64,000 nucleotides of DNA. It comes from Acidobacteriaceae bacterium. Its GTDB lineage: Bacteria > Acidobacteriota > Terriglobia > Terriglobales > Acidobacteriaceae. A program made the position numbers and the translations under genes. Shown one piece after another: positions 33,856-43,214 of this stretch. Numbering within the stretch: position 1 is the stretch's first letter; every line of letters begins with the position of its first letter. The stretch is from the NCBI GenBank assembly GCA_003134995.1, contig PLDC01000019.1, forward strand, positions 468,517 through 532,516, written 5' to 3'. The notes under the pieces were generated by a model. That model saw only the letters and a list, made by a program, of their open reading frames with translations, had not been told where the DNA came from and did not search any database.

Positions 33856-36030
33856 ATGAGATTGTTCTCATCCGTTCTTCTTTCTTCGCTCGTCCTGTTT
33901 GCGCTTCTGTCGCCGATAGTCAGCGGCCAACCTGCGCAACCCCCCGAGGCGACTCAATCCATCTTCGGCTTCCGCGACTCCACCGCCGAAGCCGCCACGG
34001 AAGCCCGTTTCCTTGCCGTGCCCGATCCCAAGCTCGCCGAAGAGCACCTGCGTACTCTGACTCAGGCGCCGCACATGGCAGGCACGGTGGAAGACAAAGC
34101 CACCGCAGATTACGTTGCGCAGAAGTTTCGCGCCGCCGGACTCGACACCGAAATCTTCGAATACAAGGTGTGGATGAACTACCCCGCGGAGATCAGCGTG
34201 GACATCACGGCGCCCGCCGGAGTCGAAATGCACGGGCCCACGCGCGAGCACGTCGATGGCGATCCTTATGACGGCGACCCGCGCGTGGTGATGCCGTTCA
34301 GCGGCATGTCGCCTTCCGGCGACGTCGAGGCCGAGGTGGTTTACGCCAACTACGGCACGCCGGAAGATTTCGAGAAGCTGGAGAAGTTAAAGATCGACGT
34401 ACGCGGCAAAATTGTGCTGGTGCGCTACGGCCAGAATTTTCGCGGCGTAAAAGTATTCATCGCGCAAGAACACGGCGCCGCTGCGGTGATCCTCTATTCC
34501 GACCCGTTTGACGACGGCTGGCGGAAAGGCGATAAGTATCCCGCTGGCCCATGGCGGCCCGATACCGGCGTGCAGCGCGGCTCGACGGGCTTCATGTTTG
34601 AGTTTCCCGGCGATCCCACAACGCAAGGCTTCGCATCCCTGCCTACTCTTTCGGAGAGCAAACGCGTTTCTCCCGAGAAGTCCGCGCAGATGCCGAAGAT
34701 CCCTGTCACGCCACTCTCCTACCACGATGCCTCGCCCATTCTTCAACATCTTGGCGGGCCCGACTCGCCGCGCGAATGGCAGGGCGCGCTGCCTTTCACA
34801 TATCACGTGGGCCCGGGGCCGGTGCGCGTGAAGATGCACCTCAAACAGGATTATCAGTTCCGCACTCTCTGGGATGTAATCGGCCGCGTGCGCGGCCGCG
34901 AATTTCCGGACGAATGGGTGATTGCCGGAAATCATCGCGACGCGTGGGTCTACGGCGCAGTCGACCCCAATAGCGGCACGGCGGCGATGCTCGAATCCGT
35001 GCACGGGATCGGCGAGCTGTTGAAGACAGGCTGGAAGCCGAAGCGCCCCATGATTTTTGCGAGTTGGGATGGCGAAGAAGAAGGACTGATGGGCTCAACC
35101 GAATGGGCCGAGCAACACGAATCGAATCTCGCGAGTGCCGCCGCATATTTCAATATGGATGTCGGTGACTCCGGCCCCAAGTTTGGCGCATCGTCCGTGC
35201 CCAGCCTGAAGCAGTTTGTGCGCGACGTCACCAGGGCCGTTCCCAGTCCAAAAGGCGGAACGGTCTATGATGCGTGGCAAAAGTCGGATCAGCCGGGCGC
35301 ATCAACAATACAGTCCCGCCCGGAAGCCTTCGAGGGCAATCGAGGCGCGCCGGCCGCTCCCACCGCGGGAGAGGTTCCGGTCGGCGACCTCGGCAGCGGC
35401 TCCGATTACAGCGTTTTCCAGCAGCACCTCGGCGTGCCTTCGACCGATATAAGTTCCACCGGCCCGTACGGCGTGTATCACTCGGTGTTCGACAACTTTG
35501 CCTGGTTCAAGAAGTTCGGCGATCCTGATTTTGTCTATGAGCAGCAGATGGCGAGAGTGTTTGGACTAGAAGCGCTACGTATGGCCGACGCCGACGTGCT
35601 GCCCTACGACTACAACGAATATGGAAAAGAGATCGCCGTTTATCTGGACGCAGCCAGGAAGCGGGCAGAAAACAAGTTCGGCGACCACGCGCTCGATCTG
35701 AGTGCGGCAACTGCGGCTGCGAAACACTTCCAGGAAGCCGGGGCAAAGATTCTGCTCAAGCAAAAAAATCCGCCGCGAGACGCCGCTCGCTTGAATCAGG
35801 CTCTGCGCAACGCCGAGCGCGCTCTGCTCGTGCCGGAAGGTCTGCCGCACCGCCCCTGGTTTCGCCACGCCATCTACGCTCCAGGCGAATACACAGGCTA
35901 TGCAGCGGTCGTGATTCCAGGAGTGAATGAAGCTCTCGACAAAGGCGACGCCGAGCGAGTGCGCCGGCAGCTCACGCTTCTGACGGCCGCTCTCGATCGC
36001 GCGGCCAAGGCGCTCGATGGATACCGTTGA
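33856..36030 (+). CDS. Exported M28-family metallopeptidase (glutamate carboxypeptidase II-like)
   Basis: A 724-residue exported zinc peptidase. Signal peptide (LFSSVLLSSLVLFALLSPIVSG), then an N-terminal part, a PA domain (about 130-250, VRYGQNFRGVKV), a di-zinc M28 catalytic domain and a C-terminal transferrin-receptor-like dimerisation domain. Zinc and catalytic residues are visible in HRDAWVYGAVDPNSG, the catalytic EE in WDGEEEGLMGSTEW, FNMDVGDSG and the last His in GVYHSVFDNF. The order of domains is that of human PSMA/NAALADase. The ATG at 33856 is chosen because the signal peptide follows it directly. It probably releases amino acids from peptides in the periplasm. Confidence 0.93.
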   Translation: MRLFSSVLLSSLVLFALLSPIVSGQPAQPPEATQSIFGFRDSTAEAATEARFLAVPDPKLAEEHLRTLTQAPHMAGTVEDKATADYVAQKFRAAGLDTEIFEYKVWMNYPAEISVDITAPAGVEMHGPTREHVDGDPYDGDPRVVMPFSGMSPSGDVEAEVVYANYGTPEDFEKLEKLKIDVRGKIVLVRYGQNFRGVKVFIAQEHGAAAVILYSDPFDDGWRKGDKYPAGPWRPDTGVQRGSTGFMFEFPGDPTTQGFASLPTLSESKRVSPEKSAQMPKIPVTPLSYHDASPILQHLGGPDSPREWQGALPFTYHVGPGPVRVKMHLKQDYQFRTLWDVIGRVRGREFPDEWVIAGNHRDAWVYGAVDPNSGTAAMLESVHGIGELLKTGWKPKRPMIFASWDGEEEGLMGSTEWAEQHESNLASAAAYFNMDVGDSGPKFGASSVPSLKQFVRDVTRAVPSPKGGTVYDAWQKSDQPGASTIQSRPEAFEGNRGAPAAPTAGEVPVGDLGSGSDYSVFQQHLGVPSTDISSTGPYGVYHSVFDNFAWFKKFGDPDFVYEQQMARVFGLEALRMADADVLPYDYNEYGKEIAVYLDAARKRAENKFGDHALDLSAATAAAKHFQEAGAKILLKQKNPPRDAARLNQALRNAERALLVPEGLPHRPWFRHAIYAPGEYTGYAAVVIPGVNEALDKGDAERVRRQLTLLTAALDRAAKALDGYR

Positions 36031-36057
36031 TCGATACTTCGCCGATATAAGAGACAA

Positions 36058-36249
36058 ATGAAAAACACGAAATCAAATCGAGATCAGGCCCGCAAGAGCA
36101 AAAAGAAATGCTCGACGAAAAAAACGCAGGATGTACCTAACGCCGAGGTTCCGAATATCAAGGAGTTGTTGCTCAACGGTCCAAAATTCGACCTGATTAT
36201 CCCAAAACGCACACGATGGCGGCGTCGTCCCACCATTATCTTTGACTGA
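36058..36249 (+). CDS. Possible small basic protein (63 aa)
   Basis: A 63-residue Lys/Arg-rich frame 27 bp after the peptidase gene. The C-terminal part (NIKELLLNGPKFDLIIPKRT) looks like tails of some small antitoxin-type proteins, but no toxin gene is adjacent and the match is by impression. AAGAGAC upstream is a weak ribosome binding site. It is AT-richer than its neighbours. Confidence 0.4.
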   Translation: MKNTKSNRDQARKSKKKCSTKKTQDVPNAEVPNIKELLLNGPKFDLIIPKRTRWRRRPTIIFD

Positions 36250-36451
36250 CCATGCGTGCCCACCCATTCTTTCGGTGCAATTCCTGCGCACATTGCCCTC
36301 CCAGTCGTGAGGGATGGAGTAGCCGACTTTCCTAGTTAACTTCCTTCGGCAGGCTCTGTCCGCGAAATGCGCCCACCTCCAGAAATTTAAGGGAACCGCG
36401 ACCATATCCCGCCCGTACCGTAATCAGGCGCCCGTGCGCCGGAGGTGTTCC

Positions 36452-37087
36452 ATGCCCGGAAAGTCTCCCATCCGTTTATCCATCCTTCACAAGACCATCA
36501 TCGTCTGTCTCCTGCTCGCGCCTTTCTGCGCCGCCTCAGACCATTGGGACTACTCAGAAACCCACGACGAGGTGCGCGAATTCGCCGCTGGAGGCAGGGT
36601 GCACCTGCGCCTCAACGTGGGCGACCTGCACATTCTCCGCGGAGATTCCGACAAGATCCGCCTCCACTACACCGTCAAGTCGTGGAGCGAAAGCCACGTG
36701 AAAGACGCGCACGTCGACATCGACGTGCACGGCCGCGACGCCAACATCGAATTCCGAGCGCCCACCAGCGGCAACACCCAATTCGACGTAGAACTAGAGG
36801 TCCCGCAAAACACCAATCTTGACGTGCACGAAAAGGTCGGCGATCTCAGGATCGAAGACATCGAGGGCGACAAAGATCTTCAGTTAGGCATTGGCGACAT
36901 CCGCGTCGCCTACGGGCGCGGGGCCTACCACCTGGTCCGCGCCAGCACCAGCATCGGCGACGTCAACACCAGCACAGGAGACGTCAGCGCAGGCTTCCTA
37001 GGCAAGACCCTGAAATACCAGGGCGACGGCAAGTACGAACTGCGGGCCCACGTTTCAATCGGCGATATCTCGCTGGAAGGGAAGTAG
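36452..37087 (+). CDS. Exported DUF4097-like beta-helix protein
   Basis: A 211-residue exported protein. The ATG at 36452 follows CGGAGG at ideal spacing; an upstream frame start at 36434 lacks this. After the signal peptide (ending near APFCAA) the protein is a series of short beta strands with repeated acidic patterns (VHLRLNVGDLHILRGDSDKI, KVGDLRIEDIEGDKDLQLG, SIGDVNTSTGDVSAG, VSIGDISLEGK). This is the pattern of DUF4097/adhesin-like repeats, often encoded with anti-sigma or transport genes. No such partner is adjacent. Function unknown. Confidence 0.82.
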   Translation: MPGKSPIRLSILHKTIIVCLLLAPFCAASDHWDYSETHDEVREFAAGGRVHLRLNVGDLHILRGDSDKIRLHYTVKSWSESHVKDAHVDIDVHGRDANIEFRAPTSGNTQFDVELEVPQNTNLDVHEKVGDLRIEDIEGDKDLQLGIGDIRVAYGRGAYHLVRASTSIGDVNTSTGDVSAGFLGKTLKYQGDGKYELRAHVSIGDISLEGK

Positions 37088-37217
37088 CTGTCCTCCTCCG
37101 AGTGCAATTCTCAGGATTCTTAGAAAGTCACTCTCGAAGACGTTGCGATTGCGCGGTAGTTTTCAGGCCTCGCCCACCTCTCGCAAAGGAGGCGAGAATT
37201 GGGGCATCCACTACTGC

Positions 37218-37751
37218 CTATAATTGGTTGAGTTCGATCTCCCGCGCATGCTTCCTCACCTCTCGCTCGAAACGCGATTGTCCTACCAGCAACGGTGAGA
37301 ACGATACCGGCCGACCTCCGTTCCGACTCTTGACATAAGTAGTGCCCGTGTTGCGCCCTCTCTTCATCCAGGCGATCTCGTTCCAGGCAATGATTCGGTC
37401 ACCGCGAAGCAGGCGGCGCTGACGAATGCCTTCACGGTCGGTCCAGACTGTGCTGGGTTTAGCGAGAAGAATAGCGGCTAGTACCAGCAGGGGAATCAGC
37501 GCTGCGTATTGTCCTTCACCTGTGCGGACTGTCTCAAACACGGTCAGAGCGGTAAAGGCAAATAGAGATACAATGACGATCTCGATGAGTACGTGCATGC
37601 GGGGTGCCAGCGAAAACTCAATCGAGGTGCCGTTTTCATGCGGACGTAGCTTCTTGGCGGAACGCCGAATCCACCAGAACAAAAGCATGAACGGAGAGAC
37701 GAACAAGAATCTAAGAAGAACAGCGCCGAAGATTAAGGCGATTATCTTCAT
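37218..37751 (-). CDS. Membrane protein with bacterial PH-like domain (177 aa)
   Basis: A 177-residue protein with three predicted membrane segments (residues 3-28, 55-74, 84-98) and a C-terminal soluble part. The sequence VWTDREGIRQRRLLRGDRIIAWNEIAWMKRG resembles the strand pattern of small bacterial PH-like domains. I recognise no enzyme motif. It is convergent with the DUF4097-like gene. Confidence 0.65.
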   Translation of the reverse strand: MKIIALIFGAVLLRFLFVSPFMLLFWWIRRSAKKLRPHENGTSIEFSLAPRMHVLIEIVIVSLFAFTALTVFETVRTGEGQYAALIPLLVLAAILLAKPSTVWTDREGIRQRRLLRGDRIIAWNEIAWMKRGRNTGTTYVKSRNGGRPVSFSPLLVGQSRFEREVRKHAREIELNQL

Positions 37752-37829
37752 CCTATCGATCCCGGATATGCTTCACGGGGCATCCCGGCCTTAACTTCAA
37801 GGCGTGCCGGCCACGGTCCCGCATCACCG

Positions 37830-38075
37830 TTACTCAATTGAAACCAGCCGCTCCACCAGTTCCGAATAATACTTCTTTTCGCGCTTCTGAAAGAAATCTT
37901 TTCCGTTCGCAACCAGATTGGTCACGAGATGGACATTGATTTCTCTCAGGCGAATCGCAGTCGTCGAGCACGAGCGATGGAGAAAATGGTTAAGTTTGCG
38001 GCGAAGTTGCTCGGAATTGCCGCCAGGTTCCTGGCCGAAGTGGACTCGAAGCTCCCCGTGTAGAAGACGCTTCAT
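37830..38075 (-). CDS. Possible small hypothetical protein (81 aa)
   Basis: An 81-residue frame with protein-like codon use (KKYYSELVERLVSIE at the end), divergent from psd by 64 bp. No ribosome binding site is evident before the ATG. A 44-codon frame on the opposite strand overlaps it, and I cannot decide firmly between them. No family is recognised. Confidence 0.42.
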   Translation of the reverse strand: MKRLLHGELRVHFGQEPGGNSEQLRRKLNHFLHRSCSTTAIRLREINVHLVTNLVANGKDFFQKREKKYYSELVERLVSIE

Positions 38076-38139
38076 ACTTCATCGGGATGGGCCTGAGCCA
38101 GAGCCGCTTGCCTCTGCTCTATAATGGCAGTCTGTTCCC

Positions 38140-38805
38140 ATGGTTCGTGACGGCTATAATTACGGGCTGGTTTTCATTGCGGCCGCAGTTCTGGTGGGCT
38201 GGTTCGCTCAGCCGGCCTGGGCTTTGCTGCCGCTGTTGTTGGCGCTGTTCTTTCTGTGGTTCTTCCGCGATCCGGAGCGGGCCATCCCGGATGCCGCAGG
38301 CGCTCTTGTCTCGCCGGGCGACGGGAAAGTTACAGACGTTTCACTCGTCACCGTGGATGGAGCGAAGCAGACTCGCATCAGCATCTTCTTGAGTGTTTTC
38401 GACGTGCACGTGAACCGCTCGCCGATCGCAGGAGTCATTCGCGATGTGCGCTACCAGCGCGGGAAATATCTGAACGCCATGAATCAAGCATCCGCGGAGC
38501 TGAACGAGCAGAATATTGTCCTCGTGGAAGGCGATGGACAAGTGGTGGTCTTCAAGCAGATCGCCGGATTGCTGGCGCGAAGAATTGTTTTCACTCCGAA
38601 AATAGGCGACCGGCTGGAACGCGGCCAGCGCGTAGGGCTGATCAAGTTCGGTTCCCGGGTAGACGTTTTGTTCGATGCCGCCGCCGTTCTGCAAGTGAAA
38701 GTTGGTGACCGGGTTCGTGGCGGCGCCAGCGTTCTGGCTCTCTTGCAGCCGAAAGGTGAACTGGCGACTGCAGGGCGGTCTTCTGCCCATGAAGGGACGC
38801 GCTGA
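38140..38805 (+). CDS. psd: Phosphatidylserine decarboxylase proenzyme (short form)
   Basis: A 221-residue PSD of the short type. After two N-terminal membrane segments come [21 protein letters not shown] and [16 protein letters not shown], all typical for the family. The self-cleavage site that makes the pyruvoyl group is in IKFGSR, with G171 and S172. It converts phosphatidylserine to phosphatidylethanolamine at the cytoplasmic membrane. Its stop overlaps the pssA start by one base, so the two steps of PE synthesis are coupled. Confidence 0.94.
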   Translation: MVRDGYNYGLVFIAAAVLVGWFAQPAWALLPLLLALFFLWFFRDPERAIPDAAGALVSPGDGKVTDVSLVTVDGAKQTRISIFLSVFDVHVNRSPIAGVIRDVRYQRGKYLNAMNQASAELNEQNIVLVEGDGQVVVFKQIAGLLARRIVFTPKIGDRLERGQRVGLIKFGSRVDVLFDAAAVLQVKVGDRVRGGASVLALLQPKGELATAGRSSAHEGTR

Positions 38806-39677
38806 TGGATAATCCCACTCAAACACCAGGTCAGGGTGAGCGGGTACCGCGGCACATGCGCAAGGGCATGTACATTCTCCCGTCGCTATTCACCAGCGGG
38901 AATATGGCGGCCGGCTTCTACGCCATTGTGCAGGTTCTGCATTACGCGATCACCAGCGAGTACTGGCATCTTGACCATGCTGCGATTGCGATTGGCTTTG
39001 CCGTGCTGTTCGACGGACTCGATGGCCGCATCGCCCGCATGACTGGGACGAGCAGCGAGTTTGGCAAAGAACTCGATTCACTGGCGGATGTCATCACGTT
39101 TGGCGTAGCGCCCGCAATGCTGGCATGGGCGTGGGGCTTTCACGGCGTCCCACCTGTCTCGCTTACTGAATGGCACATTAAGCTTACGCAGCTCGGCGGC
39201 ATCGCCTGTTTTCTATTCTTGATGGCTGGCGCCAGCCGTCTGGCTCGATTCAATATCACGCACAATCCGCAGCCCTCGAACCCAGGGCGTCCCGGCAAGA
39301 AGTATTTCGTCGGTATGCCCATCCCTGCCGGGGCTGGCATGATCGCTGCCGTCGTGCATTTTCAGGAAGGTGATCCGATCCGCTCGTGGTACACGGCGCT
39401 GGTCTGGTTGACGATGGTGTCCGCGGTCGGCTACCTCATGGTCAGCACGTGGCGCTTCTACAGCTTCAAAGACATCGACTTCCGTTCGCGCCATCCCTTC
39501 CGTCTTATTCTTGTGTTGGCCGCGCTGATAGCCGGCGTCGCGGCTTTCTCAGGGCCGGTGCTGTTTGGGATTGCCCTGCTCTACATGTTTTCCGGGGTGT
39601 TCTGGCGTCTGCAATGGATCTTCCGGCGCAAGAACCCGCCTCCGCCGCCCTATAAGGAGGCTTCGCAGACTTCATGA
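38805..39677 (+). CDS. pssA: CDP-diacylglycerol-serine O-phosphatidyltransferase
   Basis: A 290-residue multi-pass membrane enzyme that makes phosphatidylserine, the substrate of Psd. The CDP-alcohol phosphatidyltransferase signature is visible near residues 68-93: DGLDGRIARMTGTSSEFGKE followed by LDSLAD. Several membrane helices follow. It overlaps psd by one base and the next gene by 4 bp, so psd-pssA-asd-like-lptE reads as one operon for envelope lipid functions. Confidence 0.94.
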   Translation: MDNPTQTPGQGERVPRHMRKGMYILPSLFTSGNMAAGFYAIVQVLHYAITSEYWHLDHAAIAIGFAVLFDGLDGRIARMTGTSSEFGKELDSLADVITFGVAPAMLAWAWGFHGVPPVSLTEWHIKLTQLGGIACFLFLMAGASRLARFNITHNPQPSNPGRPGKKYFVGMPIPAGAGMIAAVVHFQEGDPIRSWYTALVWLTMVSAVGYLMVSTWRFYSFKDIDFRSRHPFRLILVLAALIAGVAAFSGPVLFGIALLYMFSGVFWRLQWIFRRKNPPPPPYKEASQTS

Positions 39678-40753
39678 GCACGCCGCCGAAAATCGTATCG
39701 CCTTCGCTTTCTTCTACGGCCCGCGGGCAACTCTATCGCGCGGCGGTTGTGGGCGCGGCCACGCTCAAAGGGAAAGAAGTCATTGAAATGCTCAATGAGC
39801 GAAACTTTCCGGCGGTCGATATTCGCCTGCTTGACGATGATGAGTCGATCGGACAGCTAGAAGCGGCAGGCGATGAAATTAATTTCATTCAAAGCGTGCG
39901 CACAGAGCAATTCACCAACGTGGACTTCACTTTTTTCGCCGCGGATGCCGAATCTACGCGCAACAACTGGAAACGGGCGCGCGATGCCGGCAGCGCGATT
40001 ATTGATTTATCGGGCGCTCTCGATGAAGAGCCCGGCGCTCAGATTCGCTCGCTCTGGCTGGAGCGCGAGCGCGCAGCGATGTGGCAACCGGAATTGCAGC
40101 CAGGTCCGTGCGTGGTTGCGCATCCGGCGGCCGTGACTCTCGCTCTGCTGCTGGTGCGGGCGCGCAAAGCTGGCGCTATTCGCAGCGCGGTCGCGACAAT
40201 GTTCGAGCCCGCGTCAGAGCAGGGACAGAAGGGCATGGACGAGTTGCACCAGCAAACCGTCAACCTGTTGTCGTTTCAATCGCTGCCCAAAGATTTGTTC
40301 GATGAGCAGGTCGCGTTCAACATGATTGCGCGCTACGGGCGGAATTCGCGGCTCTCGCTGGCGTCGCTTGAAGCGCGCGTGCGTCGCCACTATCAAGCGA
40401 TTGCCGGAACGGATGCGCCGCAGCCCGCGCTGATGCCGCTTCAACCCCCGGTATTTCACGGCCACGCGCTGGCGATCTTTTTGGAGATGGCGCAGACGGT
40501 TGATCAAGAAGAATTATCGCAGGCGCTCGCAGGAGATCACGTGACGGTGGTGACCGCGGAAGATGATTCGCATCCGACGAACGTGAGCACGGCAGGACAG
40601 GCCAACATTCTGGTTTCGCTGAAGAGCGATGCCGCGCGGCCCAGCGGGATCTGGCTGTGGGCAGCCGCGGATAATCTGCGAATCGCTGCTATGACTGCTG
40701 TGGAATGCGCAGAAAGCATGATCGCTACCCGCCCGCTGGGAAAGATTCAATGA
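39674..40753 (+). CDS. Aspartate-semialdehyde-dehydrogenase-like protein without catalytic cysteine
   Basis: A 359-residue protein of the Asd/Usg family. The N-terminal NADP-binding motif VVGAATLKGKEVIEML and the C-terminal PPVFHGHALAIFLE (catalytic His region in true Asd) are present. The catalytic cysteine segment, normally like NPNCST, here reads AHPAAVT, so the nucleophile is Ala. It therefore cannot act as a normal semialdehyde dehydrogenase, like the Usg paralogues. It overlaps pssA by 4 bp and lptE by 4 bp. Its role is unknown. Confidence 0.87.
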   Translation: MSTPPKIVSPSLSSTARGQLYRAAVVGAATLKGKEVIEMLNERNFPAVDIRLLDDDESIGQLEAAGDEINFIQSVRTEQFTNVDFTFFAADAESTRNNWKRARDAGSAIIDLSGALDEEPGAQIRSLWLERERAAMWQPELQPGPCVVAHPAAVTLALLLVRARKAGAIRSAVATMFEPASEQGQKGMDELHQQTVNLLSFQSLPKDLFDEQVAFNMIARYGRNSRLSLASLEARVRRHYQAIAGTDAPQPALMPLQPPVFHGHALAIFLEMAQTVDQEELSQALAGDHVTVVTAEDDSHPTNVSTAGQANILVSLKSDAARPSGIWLWAAADNLRIAAMTAVECAESMIATRPLGKIQ

Positions 40754-41331
40754 GGAAGGCCGGGGAAAGACTGAGCCGGGCAAAACCCGCCCCAGCCAAG
40801 TTTGGATCGATGTTCCCGTTTGTTGTCATCTCTTTATCTCTTTTGTCCACTCTTGTCAGCGGATGTAACTATCACACGGCCGGCCACTCAGGACATCTTC
40901 CAGAGAACGTCAAGACAATCGCCGTGCCCGCATTCATAAACGAAACCAGCACGTACCGTATCGAGCAGATGCTGACGTCGTCTGTGATACGCGAGTTCAC
41001 GACGCGCACGCACTATCACATTCTCAACACTCCCGGCGAAGCTGCCGACGCCACGCTGCACGGCACAGTCATCTCCGCTTCTTCAACACCGCTCACCTAC
41101 AACTCTTCGACTGGACAAGCGGCCAGCGTTTTGGTGGTGGTGAGCATGAGGGTGTCGCTGACGGACCGGCAGGGCAAAGTGCTCTACCAGAATCCTGCAT
41201 ATCTGTTTCGCGAGCAGTACGAAGTCTCTCAGGATCTGACCAGCTTCTTCGAGGAAGACTCGCCAGCCTTTCGCAGACTCTCGCAGGATTTCGCGCGCAC
41301 GCTGGTATCGAATATTCTCGAGGGCTTCTAG
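40750..41331 (+). CDS. lptE: LPS-assembly lipoprotein LptE-like
   Basis: A 193-residue lipoprotein. The lipobox LVSGC places the acylated Cys at residue 39, followed by NYHTAGHSGHLPENVKTIAVPAFINET, which is typical for LptE-type proteins in Acidobacteria and delta-proteobacteria. LptE plugs LptD in the outer membrane during LPS delivery. The ATG at 40750 overlaps the stop of the Asd-like gene (ATGA). A start at 40705 is inside the upstream gene and is not needed. Confidence 0.88.
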   Translation: MRKAGERLSRAKPAPAKFGSMFPFVVISLSLLSTLVSGCNYHTAGHSGHLPENVKTIAVPAFINETSTYRIEQMLTSSVIREFTTRTHYHILNTPGEAADATLHGTVISASSTPLTYNSSTGQAASVLVVVSMRVSLTDRQGKVLYQNPAYLFREQYEVSQDLTSFFEEDSPAFRRLSQDFARTLVSNILEGF

Positions 41332-41703
41332 AAGAGACAGGGAACCCCGGACGCCTCGTCCGGGGCGCTTCGAAAAGAATCTTCGGGCCAGGCTGGCGGA
41401 CGAGGCGTCCGCCGCTCCACGATTCTGTTTGTTATCAGCAGCTTACCTCTAAGCTATTGATAATACAGATGAAATTTTCCATGCGGCAACCTGTCTCGAA
41501 TCGAGATTCTACACCTTGATTGAGTCAAGGGCATAATCTCGAACAACATAGCCCGATGCCGGCGCTCCGTTGCCGATGTGCCACCATTGAAAACATGACA
41601 CTTAGGCATCTGCGGCAAAAATGACATGACGATGCCACTTCCAACCCAGGTTCACGGATGCTAGAGTCGTGACTGGGATTCTTTCGTCGATGGAGAGGTT
41701 CTG
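41332..41703. other. Intergenic region with paired GC-rich hairpins
   Basis: No gene is supported in this 372-bp gap. Two hairpins occur: CCCCGGACG-CCT-CGTCCGGGG at 41345-41365 and GGCGGACG-AGG-CGTCCGCC at 41395-41413. Their cores are reverse complements of one another, so the pair can also fold as a larger cruciform. The first begins 14 bp after lptE and may terminate that operon. The rest probably holds the holA promoter. Confidence 0.6.
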
Positions 41704-42834
41704 ATGCGGGCTTTCGCCCAGGCCGAGCGGTTTGTCAGCGAACTGGAGTCCCGGAAGCTGCGTCCCGCCTACGTGTTTGTTGGCGATGAAGCATTCTTTC
41801 GCAAGCGTTTTCGCGACGCGATCCTCGAGCATCTGGTTCCTGTCGATCTGCGCGACTTCAGCCTGTTCGAATTCGACCTCGCGGAAAACGATCTCGCAGA
41901 AGTTCTTGATCGCGCGCGCACTCCCTCGCTGATGGCGCCATTCCAGGTGTTTTTTGTGCGCGGCGTGAAAACTCTTTTCGGCCGCGGCTCGAATGATGAA
42001 AAGCTCGCCGCCATCGAAGGCTACTGCAAGAATCCGAATCCCGATGCGCTGATTGTTTTCGTCGCCGACCACATCAGCATCCCGGCTGACGTGCGCCGCA
42101 TGGAGATGCAGGATAAAGAACGTTACCAGCGCATCCGCGAGACGATGGGCCAGTATTGCGGCATCGTCGAACTGGCGCGCGTGGAAGAAGGCGAAGCCGT
42201 GCGCTGGATTTCTGATTACTGCACCAGCCGCGATGTGCCGGTGAAGATCGACCCCGATGGCGCACGCGAATTAGTCGACGCGCTCGGCGGCGACATGATG
42301 ATGATTTCGAATGAGCTGGAAAAGCTGATGCTATACGTCGGCGCGCGCAATCGCATTACGTTGGGCGATGTGGAAACGATGGTGCTCGCGGCGAAGCAGC
42401 GCTCGCTCTACGAGTTGACCGACGCGATCTCTTCGAAAGACCGCGTGCGTGCTCTCGAAGTGCTGGATGCGATGCTGTCATCGGGCGATGGCGAAGAAGC
42501 TGCGATCGGTCACATCTACATGCTGGCCAAGACTTTCCGCCAGATGCTCGTGATTCTGGAGCGCAACGTGCGCGACCAGCGCATGCTGTGGGCCGCGCTG
42601 TGGCAGGGCTTCCGCGTGCCTCCGTTCGCCGCCGACGATATTATCAAGCAGGCCCGCCGCTACAAATCCCGCCGCGACCTGACGCGCGCGATTCGCTTAG
42701 TGGCGAAGGCTGATCTAGCCCTGCGTTCGAATCCCGTAAGCAAGCGCATGGTGCTGGAACGTCTAGTGATGGACCTGACCACCGAGCCAAAGTTGGAAGC
42801 GCCGGGGTGGATGCAGGAACAGTTGCCGGTGTGA
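41704..42834 (+). CDS. holA: DNA polymerase III delta subunit
   Basis: A 376-residue clamp-loader delta subunit, which opens the beta clamp during replication. It begins with LRPAYVFVGDEAFFRKRFRDAI, typical for HolA, and carries the family patterns LDRARTPSLMAPFQVFFVRG, DALGGDMMMISNELEKLMLY and SLYELTDAISSKDR. GAGAGG precedes the ATG. In many bacteria holA is next to a convergent rpsT; here a foreign segment separates the two. Confidence 0.94.
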   Translation: MRAFAQAERFVSELESRKLRPAYVFVGDEAFFRKRFRDAILEHLVPVDLRDFSLFEFDLAENDLAEVLDRARTPSLMAPFQVFFVRGVKTLFGRGSNDEKLAAIEGYCKNPNPDALIVFVADHISIPADVRRMEMQDKERYQRIRETMGQYCGIVELARVEEGEAVRWISDYCTSRDVPVKIDPDGARELVDALGGDMMMISNELEKLMLYVGARNRITLGDVETMVLAAKQRSLYELTDAISSKDRVRALEVLDAMLSSGDGEEAAIGHIYMLAKTFRQMLVILERNVRDQRMLWAALWQGFRVPPFAADDIIKQARRYKSRRDLTRAIRLVAKADLALRSNPVSKRMVLERLVMDLTTEPKLEAPGWMQEQLPV

Positions 42835-42840
42835 GGAAAG

Positions 42841-42949
42841 TAGCTCTTAGCCGTTAGCTCTTGGCTTCCATTCCACCAGCCTAGGTAGCCCTTCGCGGGC
42901 CTGCCGATCCAAGTTTCAAGCTAGCAGCTAAAGGCTAAGAGCCAAAAGT
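42841..42949. repeat. Short-unit inverted repeat, type TAGCTCTTAGCC
   Basis: The left arm (42841-42868) repeats TAGCTCTTAGCC / TTAGCTCTTGGC. The right arm (42917-42949) has the inverted form (GCTAGCAGCTAAAGGCTAAGAGCC). It belongs to a set of five intergenic elements in this window that share this layout but have different unit sequences. Confidence 0.6.
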
Positions 42950-42961
42950 CCGAGTCAACCG

Positions 42962-43050
42962 CTACTTCATCGCATTGACGCGCGCGCCCAGCCGCGACTT
43001 GTAGCGCGCCGCACTATTTCCATGCAGCGTGCCCTTCTGAATCGACTTGT
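42962..43050 (-). pseudogene. Truncated second copy of the rpsT 3' end
   Basis: The minus strand encodes [20 protein letters not shown] then LGARVNAMK and a stop, compared with [20 protein letters not shown] and LGKRVTAMK in the intact rpsT at 44617. The DNA of the two is about 88% identical over 89 bp, beginning exactly at the stop codon. No start or N-terminal part is present. It lies directly after holA, where rpsT would be expected ancestrally, and forms a direct repeat with the intact gene around the segment 43051-44616. Confidence 0.88.
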
Positions 43051-43214
43051 CCGGCCCAAGTCCGGGCTGTGGGTGAGTCCTCTTTCCGCTGCGCCGGCTC
43101 AATTCAGCGACACCCGGAACGACTACCTCCGCCGAGTTCCCCTCAACTAGCGACTATCGGCGGCTCACGTTCTCCCCCTATAACAATTCCAAACGTTTTC
43201 ACCGAGGCTCCCTT

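Larger units (their letters stand above)
42835..43214. other. Junction region: short-repeat hairpin and rpsT fragment
   Basis: The region holds an inverted repeat of AGCTCTTAGCC-type units (42841-42949), a truncated copy of the rpsT 3' end (42962-43050) and about 150 bp of leader for the inserted gene at 43215. No other gene is supported. Confidence 0.65.

Noticed and set aside
42715-42745. A GTTCGAATCCC sequence that resembles a tRNA T-loop.
   Set aside because: It lies inside holA and no acceptor, D or anticodon arms can be built around it.
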